A stretch of 64,000 bases of DNA from positions 682,001 to 746,000 of the forward strand of contig OZ243964.1 in assembly GCA_965214635.1 (NCBI GenBank), in the 5' to 3' direction. Shown here piece by piece: positions 7,897-17,374 of this stretch. Position numbers and translations under genes: made by a program. Source of the DNA: Bin90 sp965214635 (GTDB lineage: Bacteria; Chloroflexota; Dehalococcoidia; Lucifugimonadales; JADFKI01). Positions within the stretch are counted from its first letter, which is position 1. Each line of letters opens with the position of its first letter. The notes below the pieces were generated by a model. That model was not told where the DNA came from and made no database searches. It worked only from the letters and a program-made list of their open reading frames with translations.

Positions 7897-8766
7897 CTAG
7901 CCGATGCCTGCGCGTGCGCGCTCGCACAGCCGTTGGCGTATCTGCTTAAGGCGGTCGAGGTTCGGCTTGTCAGGCCCCTTCTTGTTCTCGCCGGGCACCT
8001 CCAGCAGGAAGGGCACATCGGCAAATGCGGGGTGCGCCATAATCGTCTCGAAGCCGTCGATGCCGATATAGCCTTGTCCGATGTTTTCGTGGCGGTCCAC
8101 GCCCGAGCCAAACTCCACCTTAGCATCGTTTGCGTGGACGACTACGAGGCGATCCAGTCCGATTTCGGCGTCGAATTCTGCCATAGCATCGTTGATACCC
8201 CGCGGGTCGGCGATATTGTAGCCGGCGGCGAAAGCGTGCTCAGTATCGAGGCAAATTTGAATGCGGTCGTCGTCCACGGCGTTCATAAGCCTGCCAATTT
8301 CGCCGAACGATGCACCGATTTGTGCCCCCATTCCGGCGCAATTCTCGATGATGAGCTGCACTTCGTCCGGCGTGTTCGCCAGCACCTGTGCGAGGGCGTC
8401 GGCGGCTTGCGACAGCACAGCGTCGAAGCCCACGCCCTTATGGCTGCCGGAATGGAATATGACGCCCTGCGCTCCCAGTTGTGCGGCGGCGTTCATATGG
8501 TTGGTGAGCGAGACGATGGACTTCTCCACGAGTTCGGGCTTGCCGCCGGTGTTCACGAGGTACGAGCCGTGCAGAAACACGGAGTGTATGCCCGCCGCCG
8601 CCGCGTTGGTGCGAAACGCTTCCGCCTTCTCGTCTGCGATGGGTCTGAACGCCCATGCGCGCGGCGACGATGCGAATATCTGCATCGCCTCTGCGCCGAT
8701 GTTCACAGCGCGCCGCACCGACTTGTCCACACCGCCCGCAGCGGATATGTGCGCCCCAAGTTCCAT
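7897..8766 (-). CDS. nfo: Deoxyribonuclease IV (AP endonuclease, Nfo family)
   Basis: Class II AP endonuclease of 289 residues for base-excision repair; it cleaves 5' of abasic sites using three zinc ions. The TIM-barrel family starts are clear: GAHISAAGG near the N-terminus, FLHGSYLVN, IIENCAGMG, CLDTEHAFAAGYN, VVHANDAK and RHENIGQGYIG, which supply the conserved His, Glu and Asp metal ligands. The length is normal. The gene is divergent from the DUF1932-type dehydrogenase across a region with GTCAG repeats. Assignment is firm. Confidence 0.95.
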   Translation of the reverse strand: MELGAHISAAGGVDKSVRRAVNIGAEAMQIFASSPRAWAFRPIADEKAEAFRTNAAAAGIHSVFLHGSYLVNTGGKPELVEKSIVSLTNHMNAAAQLGAQGVIFHSGSHKGVGFDAVLSQAADALAQVLANTPDEVQLIIENCAGMGAQIGASFGEIGRLMNAVDDDRIQICLDTEHAFAAGYNIADPRGINDAMAEFDAEIGLDRLVVVHANDAKVEFGSGVDRHENIGQGYIGIDGFETIMAHPAFADVPFLLEVPGENKKGPDKPNLDRLKQIRQRLCERARAGIG

Positions 8767-8874
8767 AGTCTCGCCTCCGTATCCGAATGTCGGCGCAGCG
8801 CCCGCCCGCCGTATTTCCGGCGCAGTAAAGTGCCAGTATCGTAGGTCGGATTATATGCTGTGGTGCACCAGTCT

Positions 8875-8922
8875 GTCAGTCGGTCAGCAGGTCAGTTTTC
8901 GGTAAGTCAGTCCGTGGGTCAG
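8875..8922. repeat. Cluster of five GTCAG words in a divergent intergenic region
   Basis: GTCAG occurs at 8875, 8883, 8891, 8906 and 8918, the first three with an exact 8-base period. The cluster lies between nfo (minus) and a dehydrogenase gene (plus), about 110 bases upstream of nfo. Confidence 0.5.
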
Positions 8923-9012
8923 CCCGCAAATTGGCGGTAGGAAATCCCCTAATCGGAGCAGATTTCTGATATTGTGAAAGTGGTTGATTTGCAATTGAAG
9001 GGAGTATGCGTA

Positions 9013-9915
9013 ATGGCGGTTGAAACGGTGGCGATATTAAGCCCTGGTGATATGGGTTCAGGTGTGGGCCATGCGCTTCGGGAGCATGAATTTGATGTGA
9101 TAACCTACCTGCGCGGCCGCAGCGAACGCACGCGTAGGCTGGCTTTCAATGCAGGCTTTCGCGATGTCCCGACTATGGGGTTGCTCATCCTACAGGCAGA
9201 CTTGATACTTTGCATCACAGCGCCTGACCAAGCGGTGGCAGTCGCCGAGAATGTGGCAGATATAATGAAAAGCAGCGGCGAGAGCGCAATATATGTCGAC
9301 TGCAACGCTGTGTCGCCAATGACCACTCGGCGCATCGAATCCATCATCTGCGACGCAGGCGGCAGCTATGTGGACGGCGGGATTATCGGCGGGCCTCCGA
9401 CGCGGGGAGCGCCGCCGCGCTTCTATGTGTCGGGCGAGCACACTGATGTTGTCGCCGAACTAGATGGCAAGGGCATCGTCGTCAAGCCAATCGGGAATGA
9501 GATAGGCAGAGGCTCGGGCATCAAGATGTGCTATGCTGCGCTCACGAAAGGCACATCCACTCTCCAAGTGGCGCTGCTGACGGCGGCACAATCGATGGGG
9601 CTTGCGGACGAACTTCGCGAAGAGTTTGAGTACAGCCAGCCGAATGCGCTACGGCAGATGGAGGGCGGCATATCCCGGCTGCCAGCCAACGCGCACCGCT
9701 GGATAGGCGAGATGAACGAAATCGCAGCCACATTCGCATCGCTTGGCGTTACGCCTGCGTTCCACGAAGGCGCTGCCGAGATGTATAGCCTTCTAAGCAA
9801 CACGCCCTTTGCAGCAGAAACGCCCGAAAGCGTGGACAAAGACCGCCCCACGATGGAGACCATACAGGCGGTCGTGGAGCTGCTGCGCACAACAGATGTG
9901 GCGGTGGGCGAGTAG
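9013..9915 (+). CDS. NAD(P)-binding dehydrogenase, 6-phosphogluconate/3-hydroxyisobutyrate type with DUF1932 domain
   Basis: Predicted 300-residue beta-hydroxyacid dehydrogenase. The N-terminal Rossmann half has the nucleotide loop LSPGDMGSGVG and an acidic second strand. The C-terminal half fits the DUF1932 all-helical domain, with GSGIKMCYAALTKG holding the conserved Lys of this superfamily. The ATG at 9013 is chosen over an upstream GTG frame because GAAGGGAG lies eight bases before it and the upstream residues are not fold-like. The gene ends 27 bases before a zinc alcohol dehydrogenase, and the two are probably co-transcribed. Substrate unknown; a small branched or sugar acid is a guess from family. 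Confidence 0.88.
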   Translation: MAVETVAILSPGDMGSGVGHALREHEFDVITYLRGRSERTRRLAFNAGFRDVPTMGLLILQADLILCITAPDQAVAVAENVADIMKSSGESAIYVDCNAVSPMTTRRIESIICDAGGSYVDGGIIGGPPTRGAPPRFYVSGEHTDVVAELDGKGIVVKPIGNEIGRGSGIKMCYAALTKGTSTLQVALLTAAQSMGLADELREEFEYSQPNALRQMEGGISRLPANAHRWIGEMNEIAATFASLGVTPAFHEGAAEMYSLLSNTPFAAETPESVDKDRPTMETIQAVVELLRTTDVAVGE

Positions 9916-9942
9916 GCATCCAGCTAATCTATCGGAGTTGCG

Positions 9943-10992
9943 ATGAAGGCGCTGGTCGTTGACACTGCAAAGCATCCGCCCCAACTGCGCGAGCGTGATG
10001 TTCCGCTGCCCGTCGTTGGCGTCGGCGATGTGCTGGTGAGGGTGGCTGCTTGCGGCGTATGCTACCACGATGTGGCGGTTACGGACGGCACATTGCGGCG
10101 CGGCGTGAAGGCAGATGTCGTGCTCGGGCACGAAATTGCCGGCGTAGTGGCAGACACGGGTGACAGAGTAACAAGCATGCACCCGGGCGACAAGGTCGTG
10201 GCGGCGCTGACCGCATTCTGCGGGAAGTGCATGCGCTGCGCTGCGGAACAAGAATATCGCTGCATCAACGGGCAAGGATTCGGGCACGGGCTTGACGGCG
10301 GGTTCGCCGAATATGTGCTGCTGCCCGAACGCAGCGCCATACCACTGCCAAAATCGTTGGGCGGGCTGGACTTGCGGCAGGCAGCGCTGCTAGCGTGTCC
10401 CATCGGCGTCGCTGTGAATGCGACAGAGGATGTTGCAAGGCTTCGTCCGCACGAAACGGCGCTGGTCGTGGGCGCAGGCGGCGGGCTAGGCATTCACTTG
10501 GCGCAGGCAGCAGCGGCAACTGGCGCACGCACCATAGCGGTTACCACATCCGAAGACAAGGCGGCGGTGCTGGACGCACTCATGGGAGTTGAAACCATCG
10601 TCGCCGACCCAAGCTACGGGCTGGACTTCTCCGAAATTGTGATGGCGCTCACCGACGACAATGGCGTGGATGTGGCGCTGAACCCGGTCGGGTCAGCAAT
10701 GTTCCGCTCCTGCCTTGCGAGCATGGCGCAGTACGGGCGCATGGTGGTTCTAGGCGAAATTGTGGGCGAGGCGGTGCGGTTCAACCTCGCAGAGCTGCTG
10801 TTCCGAGACGCCACGGTGATTGGAGCGAGCGGCGCATCGCCCTCGCACATCCGCAGGGCGATGGAGCATGTGGCAGCCGGGCGCATCAAGCCCATCCTGT
10901 CCGGGGCATATGGCTTCGACAGCGCATCGGAAGCCATGGCGCAGATGCGGCAGGGCAGCACATACGGGCGGGTTGTGATTGTGCCCGGCTGA
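9943..10992 (+). CDS. Zinc-dependent alcohol dehydrogenase (MDR superfamily)
   Basis: Medium-chain dehydrogenase of 349 residues. Catalytic zinc ligands are visible as Cys40 (CGVC), His63 and Glu64 (GHE). The structural zinc site has the exact spacing Cys93-x2-Cys96-x2-Cys99-x7-Cys107. The Rossmann fold shows VVGAGGGLGIHLAQAA. All key residues are present, so it should be active on a primary or secondary alcohol or aldehyde. It is probably co-transcribed with the dehydrogenase before it, and it is convergent with an MFS gene 18 bases away. Confidence 0.92.
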   Translation: MKALVVDTAKHPPQLRERDVPLPVVGVGDVLVRVAACGVCYHDVAVTDGTLRRGVKADVVLGHEIAGVVADTGDRVTSMHPGDKVVAALTAFCGKCMRCAAEQEYRCINGQGFGHGLDGGFAEYVLLPERSAIPLPKSLGGLDLRQAALLACPIGVAVNATEDVARLRPHETALVVGAGGGLGIHLAQAAAATGARTIAVTTSEDKAAVLDALMGVETIVADPSYGLDFSEIVMALTDDNGVDVALNPVGSAMFRSCLASMAQYGRMVVLGEIVGEAVRFNLAELLFRDATVIGASGASPSHIRRAMEHVAAGRIKPILSGAYGFDSASEAMAQMRQGSTYGRVVIVPG

Positions 10993-11004
10993 GCCGCAGG
11001 CGCT

Positions 11005-11023
11005 CCCGGCCTAGTCCGCCGGG
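11005..11023. terminator. Small convergent hairpin
   Basis: CCCGGC (11005-11010) and GCCGGG (11018-11023) form a six-pair stem with a 7-base loop, followed by TTTGG on the plus strand. It overlaps the stop codon of the MFS gene that ends at 11011 on the minus strand. Confidence 0.35.
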
Positions 11024-12321
11024 TTTGGTGCCGGTTGGCGGCGGTGCGGCTGGCCCGCCTGCGTTAGCGACAGCGCACCAAGGTAGAACAGCACCACCAC
11101 GATGAGGAATGCGATGCGATAACTTTCGGTCAGGTCAAAGGATAGCCCGGCGATGACCGGCCCCACGAAGAACGACACGGCTGTGGTCATGTTGATAACG
11201 CCCATGATGCTGCCGTATCGCCTTATGCCGAAGTTGTCTTGCACAATGAGCGGGAACAACGCCCCGAATGCCCCTAGGAAGAAGCCGAACAACGGGACGA
11301 ATATCCACATCAGCAAGGGCGATTGACCTGCAAACTGCGTGAACAACAGCAAGAATGTGGCTTGCCCAAAAAGGTCTATCATCAGCGCATAGCGTGCGGT
11401 GATGCGCTCAGCGAGCAAGCCCATGACGAACTTGCCGCACATCCCGCACACCGCCACAGAACTCAACGCCGCAGTAGCCGCCGCCGCAGATACCCCCTCA
11501 ACCTCAAGATGGTTCACTATCTGAGGCAAGATGGCGCTGTAAGTGAATGTGCCGAGCAGTGTTGCCAATGTAATGGCGTAGAACGCTTTGGTACGGACCG
11601 CCTCGTCCAACGACCAGCCGGCTAATTGGGGCGGCGTGTTTGGGGGGTTGTTCGCAGTGTGTTCGGCAGTTGCGGCGGCGGGTAGGCTGTCATCTGTGCG
11701 TGGAAACTCCCGCACTACGAAGAATGTGTAGATGGTAAGCGCGACCCCAATTACGCCGAACAGCAGATATGCGCCCTCCCACGAATCGAAGCGCAGCCCG
11801 CCGACCTGCCATGACGCCGCAAGCGCAAACGTGGTGATTGCCGGGAAGGTGAAGCCGCCGGCATTGTTGCCCATGAGCGTGATGCCCATCACCCTGCCGC
11901 GCATATGCGGAAACCAGATGCCAACCAGCCGCCCCGCAGGCAAGATGGATCCACCAGCGTATCCGATGAACTGGAGCAGGCTAAGCGCATACCAGTGCCA
12001 AAGCTCGCTCATCAGCGGGCGCAGCAGATAGCCCAATGCGATGAGCGCCAATGACACCAGCATGATGCCGCGCACGCCGCGCCGGTCCATTATCCAACCC
12101 AGCAGCGGCGCAATTATGCTGCCAACCGCTGTGAACGAAAGCGACAGGTTTATCTGCGTGCGCGTCCAGCCAAACTCCTGCTCCAGCGGCTCCACGAACA
12201 GCCCAAATGCATACTGTCCAGAACCCACCGTGAGCATTGCGGCGAGGAAGGGCGCAGACACGACCCACCAGCCGGGGTATATGGACGGGCGCAGACGGCG
12301 CAGGGTTGCAAATGCAGTCAT
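11011..12321 (-). CDS. MFS transporter (oxalate/formate-antiporter or monocarboxylate type)
   Basis: Major facilitator with about 12 hydrophobic segments, 436 residues from ATG at 12321. The frame opens upstream with a TTG at 12393, but the first membrane helix begins at YPGWWVVSAPFL right after this ATG, so I favour the shorter start; ATG at 12372 also lies in frame. The motif FGWTRTQINLSLS and the following DRRGVRG loop are typical of the monocarboxylate-porter/OFA-like subgroup. It is convergent with the alcohol dehydrogenase and divergent from the LLM oxidoreductase. The substrate is probably a small organic acid, by family only. Confidence 0.82.
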   Translation of the reverse strand: MTAFATLRRLRPSIYPGWWVVSAPFLAAMLTVGSGQYAFGLFVEPLEQEFGWTRTQINLSLSFTAVGSIIAPLLGWIMDRRGVRGIMLVSLALIALGYLLRPLMSELWHWYALSLLQFIGYAGGSILPAGRLVGIWFPHMRGRVMGITLMGNNAGGFTFPAITTFALAASWQVGGLRFDSWEGAYLLFGVIGVALTIYTFFVVREFPRTDDSLPAAATAEHTANNPPNTPPQLAGWSLDEAVRTKAFYAITLATLLGTFTYSAILPQIVNHLEVEGVSAAAATAALSSVAVCGMCGKFVMGLLAERITARYALMIDLFGQATFLLLFTQFAGQSPLLMWIFVPLFGFFLGAFGALFPLIVQDNFGIRRYGSIMGVINMTTAVSFFVGPVIAGLSFDLTESYRIAFLIVVVLFYLGALSLTQAGQPHRRQPAPNPAD

Positions 12322-12459
12322 CAGTCGGTAAGTATACCAGTTTTTGCGACCGCTCGGTGGATGCCCCTGCATCAGCGCTTCCCGCCAACCCAAAAGCGCA
12401 TGTCATAAATGCCCTCATAAATCAAGGTGATGTGCATTTTATACCCACTTGCAATGTCG

Positions 12460-12468
12460 TGATATAAT
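12460..12468 (+). promoter_or_regulatory. Extended -10 promoter of the LLM oxidoreductase gene
   Basis: TGATATAAT is a perfect extended -10 (TGN plus TATAAT at 12463-12468), 45 bases before the ATG. No good -35 is needed or seen. The expected transcript start is near 12475, leaving a short leader with GGAGGAG as ribosome binding site. Confidence 0.6.
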
Positions 12469-12512
12469 CGTTATTTGGGCAAGCAAATAAACGAGATTTG
12501 TGGAGGAGCGCT

Positions 12513-13466
12513 ATGACGGACAAGATAGTTGGAATTGCGGTGCCGACTCCGGACGCACAAACGGCGCTGTCCATCATCGGCGAGGCGGATGCGATGGGCG
12601 TGGGCGCAGCGTGGCTCACATCCGGCGGGGACGCAGGCGACGGCGTTACGCTGCTGGCAATTGCGGCGGCGCAGACCGAGCGCATCCTGCTTGGAAGCTC
12701 CATAATGCAAACATGGTCGCGCCACCCGATTACTGCGGCGCGGCAGGCGCAGACGATTGACGCCATAGCACCCGGCAGATTTCGGCTCGGCGTCGGACCT
12801 GGGCATCTGCAAGCGATGCAGCAGACATTCGGCGCAGACTTCCGCGCCCCCCTGAGCCACTTGACAGAGTATGTTCAGGTGCTAACGAAACTGCTGCACG
12901 ACGGTGAAATAGACTTTCAGGGCGAACACTTCACAGCCAACGCCAGCATACCGGCCCCGGCGGATGTGGCGGTGATGGCGTCGGCGCTGCGACGGCGCTC
13001 GTTTGAGATGTGCGGTGCAATCGCAGACGGCGCGATAAGCTGGGTATGTCCGCATTCGTATGTGCGAGAGGTGGCGCTGCCGGCGATGCAATCGGGCGCA
13101 GACGCAGCGAGCCGCCCCAAGCCCTCGCTCGTGGTGCACGCTCCGCTTTGCGTCAACGAAGACCTCACCGCTGCGCGCCAAGCCGTCCGTGAGCAACTCG
13201 GCTATTTCCCATATACACCGTTCTATGCGCGTATGTTTGCATCGGCGGGATTTCAAGGCTCGGCGCAGACGGGCTGGACGGATGAAATGCTGGACTCGGT
13301 GCTGATTGCGGGCGACGAGGCTGCGGTGGCAAACAAGGTTGACTCAATGTTCGCTTGGGGCGCAGACGAAGTACTAGCAAGCATCGTAACCGTAGGCGAC
13401 GCAGACGAATCCCGACGCCGTACGATGCGCCTGCTCGCTGATGTCCAATCACAATATTCAATATGA
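12513..13466 (+). CDS. LLM-class (luciferase-like) flavin- or F420-dependent oxidoreductase
   Basis: Bacterial luciferase-like TIM-barrel protein of 317 residues. The fold starts at VGIAVPTPD and has the family segments ILLGSSIMQTWSRHP, APGRFRLGVGPGH and a C-terminal region with dimer-type helices. Members use FMNH2 or F420; which cofactor applies cannot be read here. ATG at 12513 follows GGAGGAG with four bases of spacing. It sits 29 bases before the enolase-family gene on the same strand, so the two are likely an operon for catabolism of an organic substrate. Confidence 0.86.
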   Translation: MTDKIVGIAVPTPDAQTALSIIGEADAMGVGAAWLTSGGDAGDGVTLLAIAAAQTERILLGSSIMQTWSRHPITAARQAQTIDAIAPGRFRLGVGPGHLQAMQQTFGADFRAPLSHLTEYVQVLTKLLHDGEIDFQGEHFTANASIPAPADVAVMASALRRRSFEMCGAIADGAISWVCPHSYVREVALPAMQSGADAASRPKPSLVVHAPLCVNEDLTAARQAVREQLGYFPYTPFYARMFASAGFQGSAQTGWTDEMLDSVLIAGDEAAVANKVDSMFAWGADEVLASIVTVGDADESRRRTMRLLADVQSQYSI

Positions 13467-13495
13467 ACATCATCTAAAATCATTAGGAGTTACAA

Positions 13496-14638
13496 GTGAG
13501 TGAGTGTATAAGGCTGCAGAGCCTGAGGTTTGCGGAGGTGGAGGTCACCGAAAAGACCACATGGACTTTCCTAAATCTGTACGATGCGGACGGACTGTGC
13601 GCCGTCGCTGAGATTACCTGCGGCGCATCTACGCCGGATGCAATACGCCTGACGACCGATCTGGTCGAGCAGCTAAAAGGAAGCGAGATAGACGGCGAGG
13701 CGGCGGTGGAGGCGCTGCTAGGTCTACAAGCAGCTGATATGCAAGCCGACTACGCACTTGCCACAGCCGTCAGCGGCATACGCAGCGCCATCAGCGATTT
13801 GCAAGCACAACGGCAATCCATATCGCTGACCGAGGCACTTGGCGGCAACCCACAGCCGAGCGTGGAGCTGTACGCCAACATCAACCGCCACCTGCTAACG
13901 CGGGAACGCACACCCGAGGCGTTCGGCAGGGCTGCCGAATATGCGGTGTCAAACGGGTTCACTACCGTGAAGTGTGCCCCATTCGACGGCGTGGCGCCGC
14001 CATCCACTGCGGACGCAATCTTGCAGACGGCGGCGGACGGCATAGCGCGCGTCGCGGCGGTGCGGTCAGCCGTGGGCGACGACATCACCGTGCTCGTGGA
14101 CTGCCACAGCCGCTTCGAGCGCCACACTGCGCCGCTAGTCGCAGAGCAGCTCGCCTTATCTAACATCGGCTGGTTCGAAGAGCCGCTTGAACCAACTCGT
14201 GATATGGAGCGATTGGCAGAAGTGGCGGGGGAAGTCTCCATGACAGTGGCAGGCGGAGAATCCGGTTACGGCAGGGAGTTCTTTCAGGCGCTCGTGGCGA
14301 ACGGCGCTGTAAGCGTGGTGATGCCCGATGTGAAGCACTGCGGCGGCGTGGCGGAAGCGCGCGCCGCTGGCATAGCAGCGCAGGCGGCAGGCGGCAATGT
14401 GTCGCTGCACAGCCCCACAGGACCGGTATCGCTCATCGCAGGCGGACACGCCACCGCAGCGATGCCCGGCGCAATGCACCTAGAACACGCCGTCTATGAG
14501 GCAGACTGGCGCGCAGAAGTGGTGCTGCCACACGAGCGCGTGAAAGACGGGCGGCTGTGGATGCCTGACGGCGTTGGGCTTGGCGCGGCGCTCAATCCCG
14601 CCATCATCAATCGATACGGGCGCTTCTGGCAGCCATAG
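13496..14638 (+). CDS. Enolase-superfamily (mandelate racemase / galactonate dehydratase-like) protein
   Basis: 380-residue enzyme of the enolase superfamily, which abstracts a proton alpha to a carboxylate with Mg2+. Metal ligands are seen as Asp in VDCHSR, Glu in WFEEPL and Glu in GGESG. A later Asp-Lys-His stretch (MPDVKHCGG) and His in SLHSPTGPVS resemble the catalytic His of galactonate/mannonate-type dehydratases. The usual KxK general-base site reads VKCAP, so one Lys is replaced; this argues against classic mandelate racemase chemistry. GTG start is preceded by AGGAG six bases away. It is probably co-transcribed with the LLM oxidoreductase. The exact substrate is unknown. Confidence 0.86.
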   Translation: MSECIRLQSLRFAEVEVTEKTTWTFLNLYDADGLCAVAEITCGASTPDAIRLTTDLVEQLKGSEIDGEAAVEALLGLQAADMQADYALATAVSGIRSAISDLQAQRQSISLTEALGGNPQPSVELYANINRHLLTRERTPEAFGRAAEYAVSNGFTTVKCAPFDGVAPPSTADAILQTAADGIARVAAVRSAVGDDITVLVDCHSRFERHTAPLVAEQLALSNIGWFEEPLEPTRDMERLAEVAGEVSMTVAGGESGYGREFFQALVANGAVSVVMPDVKHCGGVAEARAAGIAAQAAGGNVSLHSPTGPVSLIAGGHATAAMPGAMHLEHAVYEADWRAEVVLPHERVKDGRLWMPDGVGLGAALNPAIINRYGRFWQP

Positions 14639-14739
14639 ACTACGCCAAAGGATACAAGCGCACAAGCGCGCGCTTTCGCGCCCATGCCTATGGTGCGATA
14701 TGCTTATCCGTTGCACCACAGCTTGGCGTCAGATGGGCT

Positions 14740-16098
14740 TTACTTTTTTGCCAAAATGTCTATCGCGAGTGCAAGCATTATCTTCGTGCCGCTGAGCAGG
14801 CTACTTATGCCCACAGACTCGTCTGTGCCGTGCGCTCGGCTGAGCATCGGGTCGTCATCCGGATGCGAGCCTGAGAAGCCGTAGGTTATCGTGCCGAGCG
14901 GCCGTGTGAAGCGCGAGTCGGTGAAACCCGTGCTGATAGCAGGCACCCACTGGATGTCGTCCCTATCGAGCGCCTTAGCCGTGGCGTCGCGGATGCTGCT
15001 GCCGAGCGCCGTCTCGAATGCCGACGAGTTGGGGCGCGCCATGTAGTCGATTTCGTAGCTGACGCCGGGGATGCCCTCGAGGATGGCGTCTAGCTGGCTG
15101 CGCAGGTAGTCATCGCTCTGATGTGGCAGCGTTCGCACATCGCATGTCAGCCGTATCGCCTCTGGCACGCTGTTCGACTTGATGCCGCCGCTTATCATCG
15201 TGGGCGTCAGCGTCATGCGGGAAAGGGCGCGCAGCATAGACGCAAAGCGCGGATTGTCCGGCTCCACCTCCGCGATGATGTCGTCCACATTTTCAGCGGA
15301 CGGCTTGTGCTCTATGGCGAACAGGGATAGGTAATCGAACAGGTCGGTGGAGGTGTCGCGCTCCGGCTCATAATCCTCGATGCGCCGCAAGACTTGGTGC
15401 AAGGTGTACATTGCGTTCGTCCCCTGCCACGGAACTGATGCGTGTGCGCTCACGCCCTTGACCTCTATCTCCACCTGCAGCCGCCCCTTTTCGCCCGTGC
15501 CCAGCAGATAGGTCAAGCCGCTTGGCGACTCTATCGGGACGCCGCCGCCCTCATTGACAGCGAACGGAGCGCGTATCTTCTCGGGGTAATTGTCCGCAAG
15601 CCAACCGAAGCCATAGCGCCCGCCGTGCTCTTCGTCCGCGCCGGATGCCAGTATCAGGCTGTCTTCGAGCGCGATGCCGTTGCGCTTGAGCAGGCGCATA
15701 GCGTAGAGCTGGGCGGCAAGCAGCCCCTTGCAATCCGAAGCGCCGCGCCCGTAGATACGCCCGTCCGCTATCGTTGCGCTGAAGGGAGGAAAGCGCCACT
15801 TGTCCTCCTCTTCAACCGGGACAATATCGGTGTGCGACATGAACATCAGCCCAGCGTTACCGCTGCTCCCCTCCATGCGTGAGATGATATTGCCGCGGTT
15901 GGGAGCAGCCTCCAGTATCTCCGACGCGATGCCGTCTTCAGCAAGCCAGTCGCGGATGTACTCGCAGACGGGCGTCTCATCCCCAGTGGGCATAAAGCCT
16001 GTGTTCACCGACGGAATCCGCACCAGCGCCTGATGGAGCGCGATTATCTCTTCGCGTTGGGCATCGACCTGTGCGAAAAGTTCGTTCAGACTTACCAT
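14740..16098 (-). CDS. M20-family metallopeptidase (ArgE/DapE/CPG2-like)
   Basis: Zinc-dependent hydrolase of 452 residues. Motifs in order are MSHTDIVPV (His ligand), YGRGASDCKG (bridging Asp), and DEEHGGRYG (catalytic Glu and Glu ligand). A dimerisation domain with EVKGVSAHASVP lies in the middle. The C-terminal half has PRSEASLAD-free, ordinary Gly-rich stretches. The start at 16098 follows GGGGAGG about seven bases upstream; a longer frame to 16152 lacks such support. Dipeptidase, deacylase and deacetylase roles all occur in this family, so the substrate is open. It is a stand-alone gene. Confidence 0.9.
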   Translation of the reverse strand: MVSLNELFAQVDAQREEIIALHQALVRIPSVNTGFMPTGDETPVCEYIRDWLAEDGIASEILEAAPNRGNIISRMEGSSGNAGLMFMSHTDIVPVEEEDKWRFPPFSATIADGRIYGRGASDCKGLLAAQLYAMRLLKRNGIALEDSLILASGADEEHGGRYGFGWLADNYPEKIRAPFAVNEGGGVPIESPSGLTYLLGTGEKGRLQVEIEVKGVSAHASVPWQGTNAMYTLHQVLRRIEDYEPERDTSTDLFDYLSLFAIEHKPSAENVDDIIAEVEPDNPRFASMLRALSRMTLTPTMISGGIKSNSVPEAIRLTCDVRTLPHQSDDYLRSQLDAILEGIPGVSYEIDYMARPNSSAFETALGSSIRDATAKALDRDDIQWVPAISTGFTDSRFTRPLGTITYGFSGSHPDDDPMLSRAHGTDESVGISSLLSGTKIMLALAIDILAKK

Positions 16099-16252
16099 TC
16101 GACTACCTCCCCTTTGGCATATATGCGCCGTCCGCCTTTGGTGTATGAGCACCTCTGTTCAATCGCTGTCCCGTCCCGCATGTACTCGAACTTTTGTGAA
16201 AGTCTTGTGAAATAATGCCGAATCTGACGCCCCAACACTCAATTCGCAATGC

Positions 16253-17374
16253 CTAATTTTGAAGTATCCCGTGCAGTTCCTCAGCCACACGGTCGTACCA
16301 GTTGGCGCTACGAAAGTCATCCCCACGCTGCTTCGCGCCTTCACACAGGCGGCGGTACAGCTTCGGGTCGTCAATCAGACGGCGCACCGCATCCTCAATT
16401 TCTGACGCAGAGCGCGGCTCTATCAGCAAGCCACTCTTCTCATGCTCGACCAGCTCGGGCACCCCTCCATATTTGGCGGCGACTGCCGGCACTCCGCACT
16501 GAAACGCCTCGAGAATGGAGCCGGGGTAACCCTCCGACCCGTAGTAGCTTGGATACAGCAGCAGATCGTGTTCCCTCATCACTTGGGGTATCTCAGACGG
16601 CTCTATTACGCCACAGTAGCTCGCACGCGGATGGTCATCGAACAGAGAAAAGTCGGTGTCTGACATCCCGGGCCCGAACACATTGAGATGGCAGCTTTCA
16701 GGCAGATTACGACAGGCTATCAGTGCCTCAAGCAGCCCTTTATCCATCTCCAAACGCGCCAAGAATATCAGATTGTTAACCTTGTCGCGTGACGCGGGGC
16801 TGACAGATTTCAGGTCGCGGGTGTTGGGAAACCAGCGAAAGTTATCCCAGTCCTTGAAATTGCGGTGCAGATACTGCGTCTCCACATAGACGAGCGAAGA
16901 GCGCATATATGTGCGGTCTGCAAACCAGCGCGCAAATGCGCCGTAATTTCCATAATATATCATCATATCGCCGCCGGATATGCGAACGACCAAGTGCTTG
17001 CGCGTGAGTTTGCAGACGAACCAGAAGAATGAGGCTAAGCTCAACGCCGACCATGGCGCTATGATGATGAACACAATTTGGCAGTGCCAAATCTTATGCG
17101 CCGCACCGCGGACCACCCTCAGAAATCTTGCGAGGCGAATGGCGCGTACCTTCCATGCCGGCAAGTTCGTTACGCCGCCTGATGTGTCTATGGCATCCAC
17201 ATCAAAGCCCCGCGCGCTGAACTCTCGCATCTGCTCCCCCGCCATCACCTTGTTCCCCCCGATAACATTGGTATCGGTCTGGGCAGTATCCGGCATCGGG
17301 GCGATGAGCAGGATGCGCGGCTTTCGGGTTTCAGCTTCAATCATCGCTGTCTCAACCTCGTCGGTTCGGTTCAT
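16253..17374 (-). CDS. Glycosyltransferase family 4 protein
   Basis: Predicted retaining glycosyltransferase with a GT-B fold, 373 residues, cytoplasmic face. The N-terminal domain begins ILLIAPMPD and has a Gly-rich substrate loop (VIGGNKVMAGEQ). Residues near 100-135 are strongly hydrophobic and could dock to the membrane. The C-terminal donor domain contains NLIFLARLEMDKG and GYPGSILEAFQCGVPAVA, the EX7E-type motif for the nucleotide-sugar. No partner genes for polysaccharide or lipid glycosylation lie nearby, so the acceptor is unknown. Confidence 0.9.
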   Translation of the reverse strand: MNRTDEVETAMIEAETRKPRILLIAPMPDTAQTDTNVIGGNKVMAGEQMREFSARGFDVDAIDTSGGVTNLPAWKVRAIRLARFLRVVRGAAHKIWHCQIVFIIIAPWSALSLASFFWFVCKLTRKHLVVRISGGDMMIYYGNYGAFARWFADRTYMRSSLVYVETQYLHRNFKDWDNFRWFPNTRDLKSVSPASRDKVNNLIFLARLEMDKGLLEALIACRNLPESCHLNVFGPGMSDTDFSLFDDHPRASYCGVIEPSEIPQVMREHDLLLYPSYYGSEGYPGSILEAFQCGVPAVAAKYGGVPELVEHEKSGLLIEPRSASEIEDAVRRLIDDPKLYRRLCEGAKQRGDDFRSANWYDRVAEELHGILQN

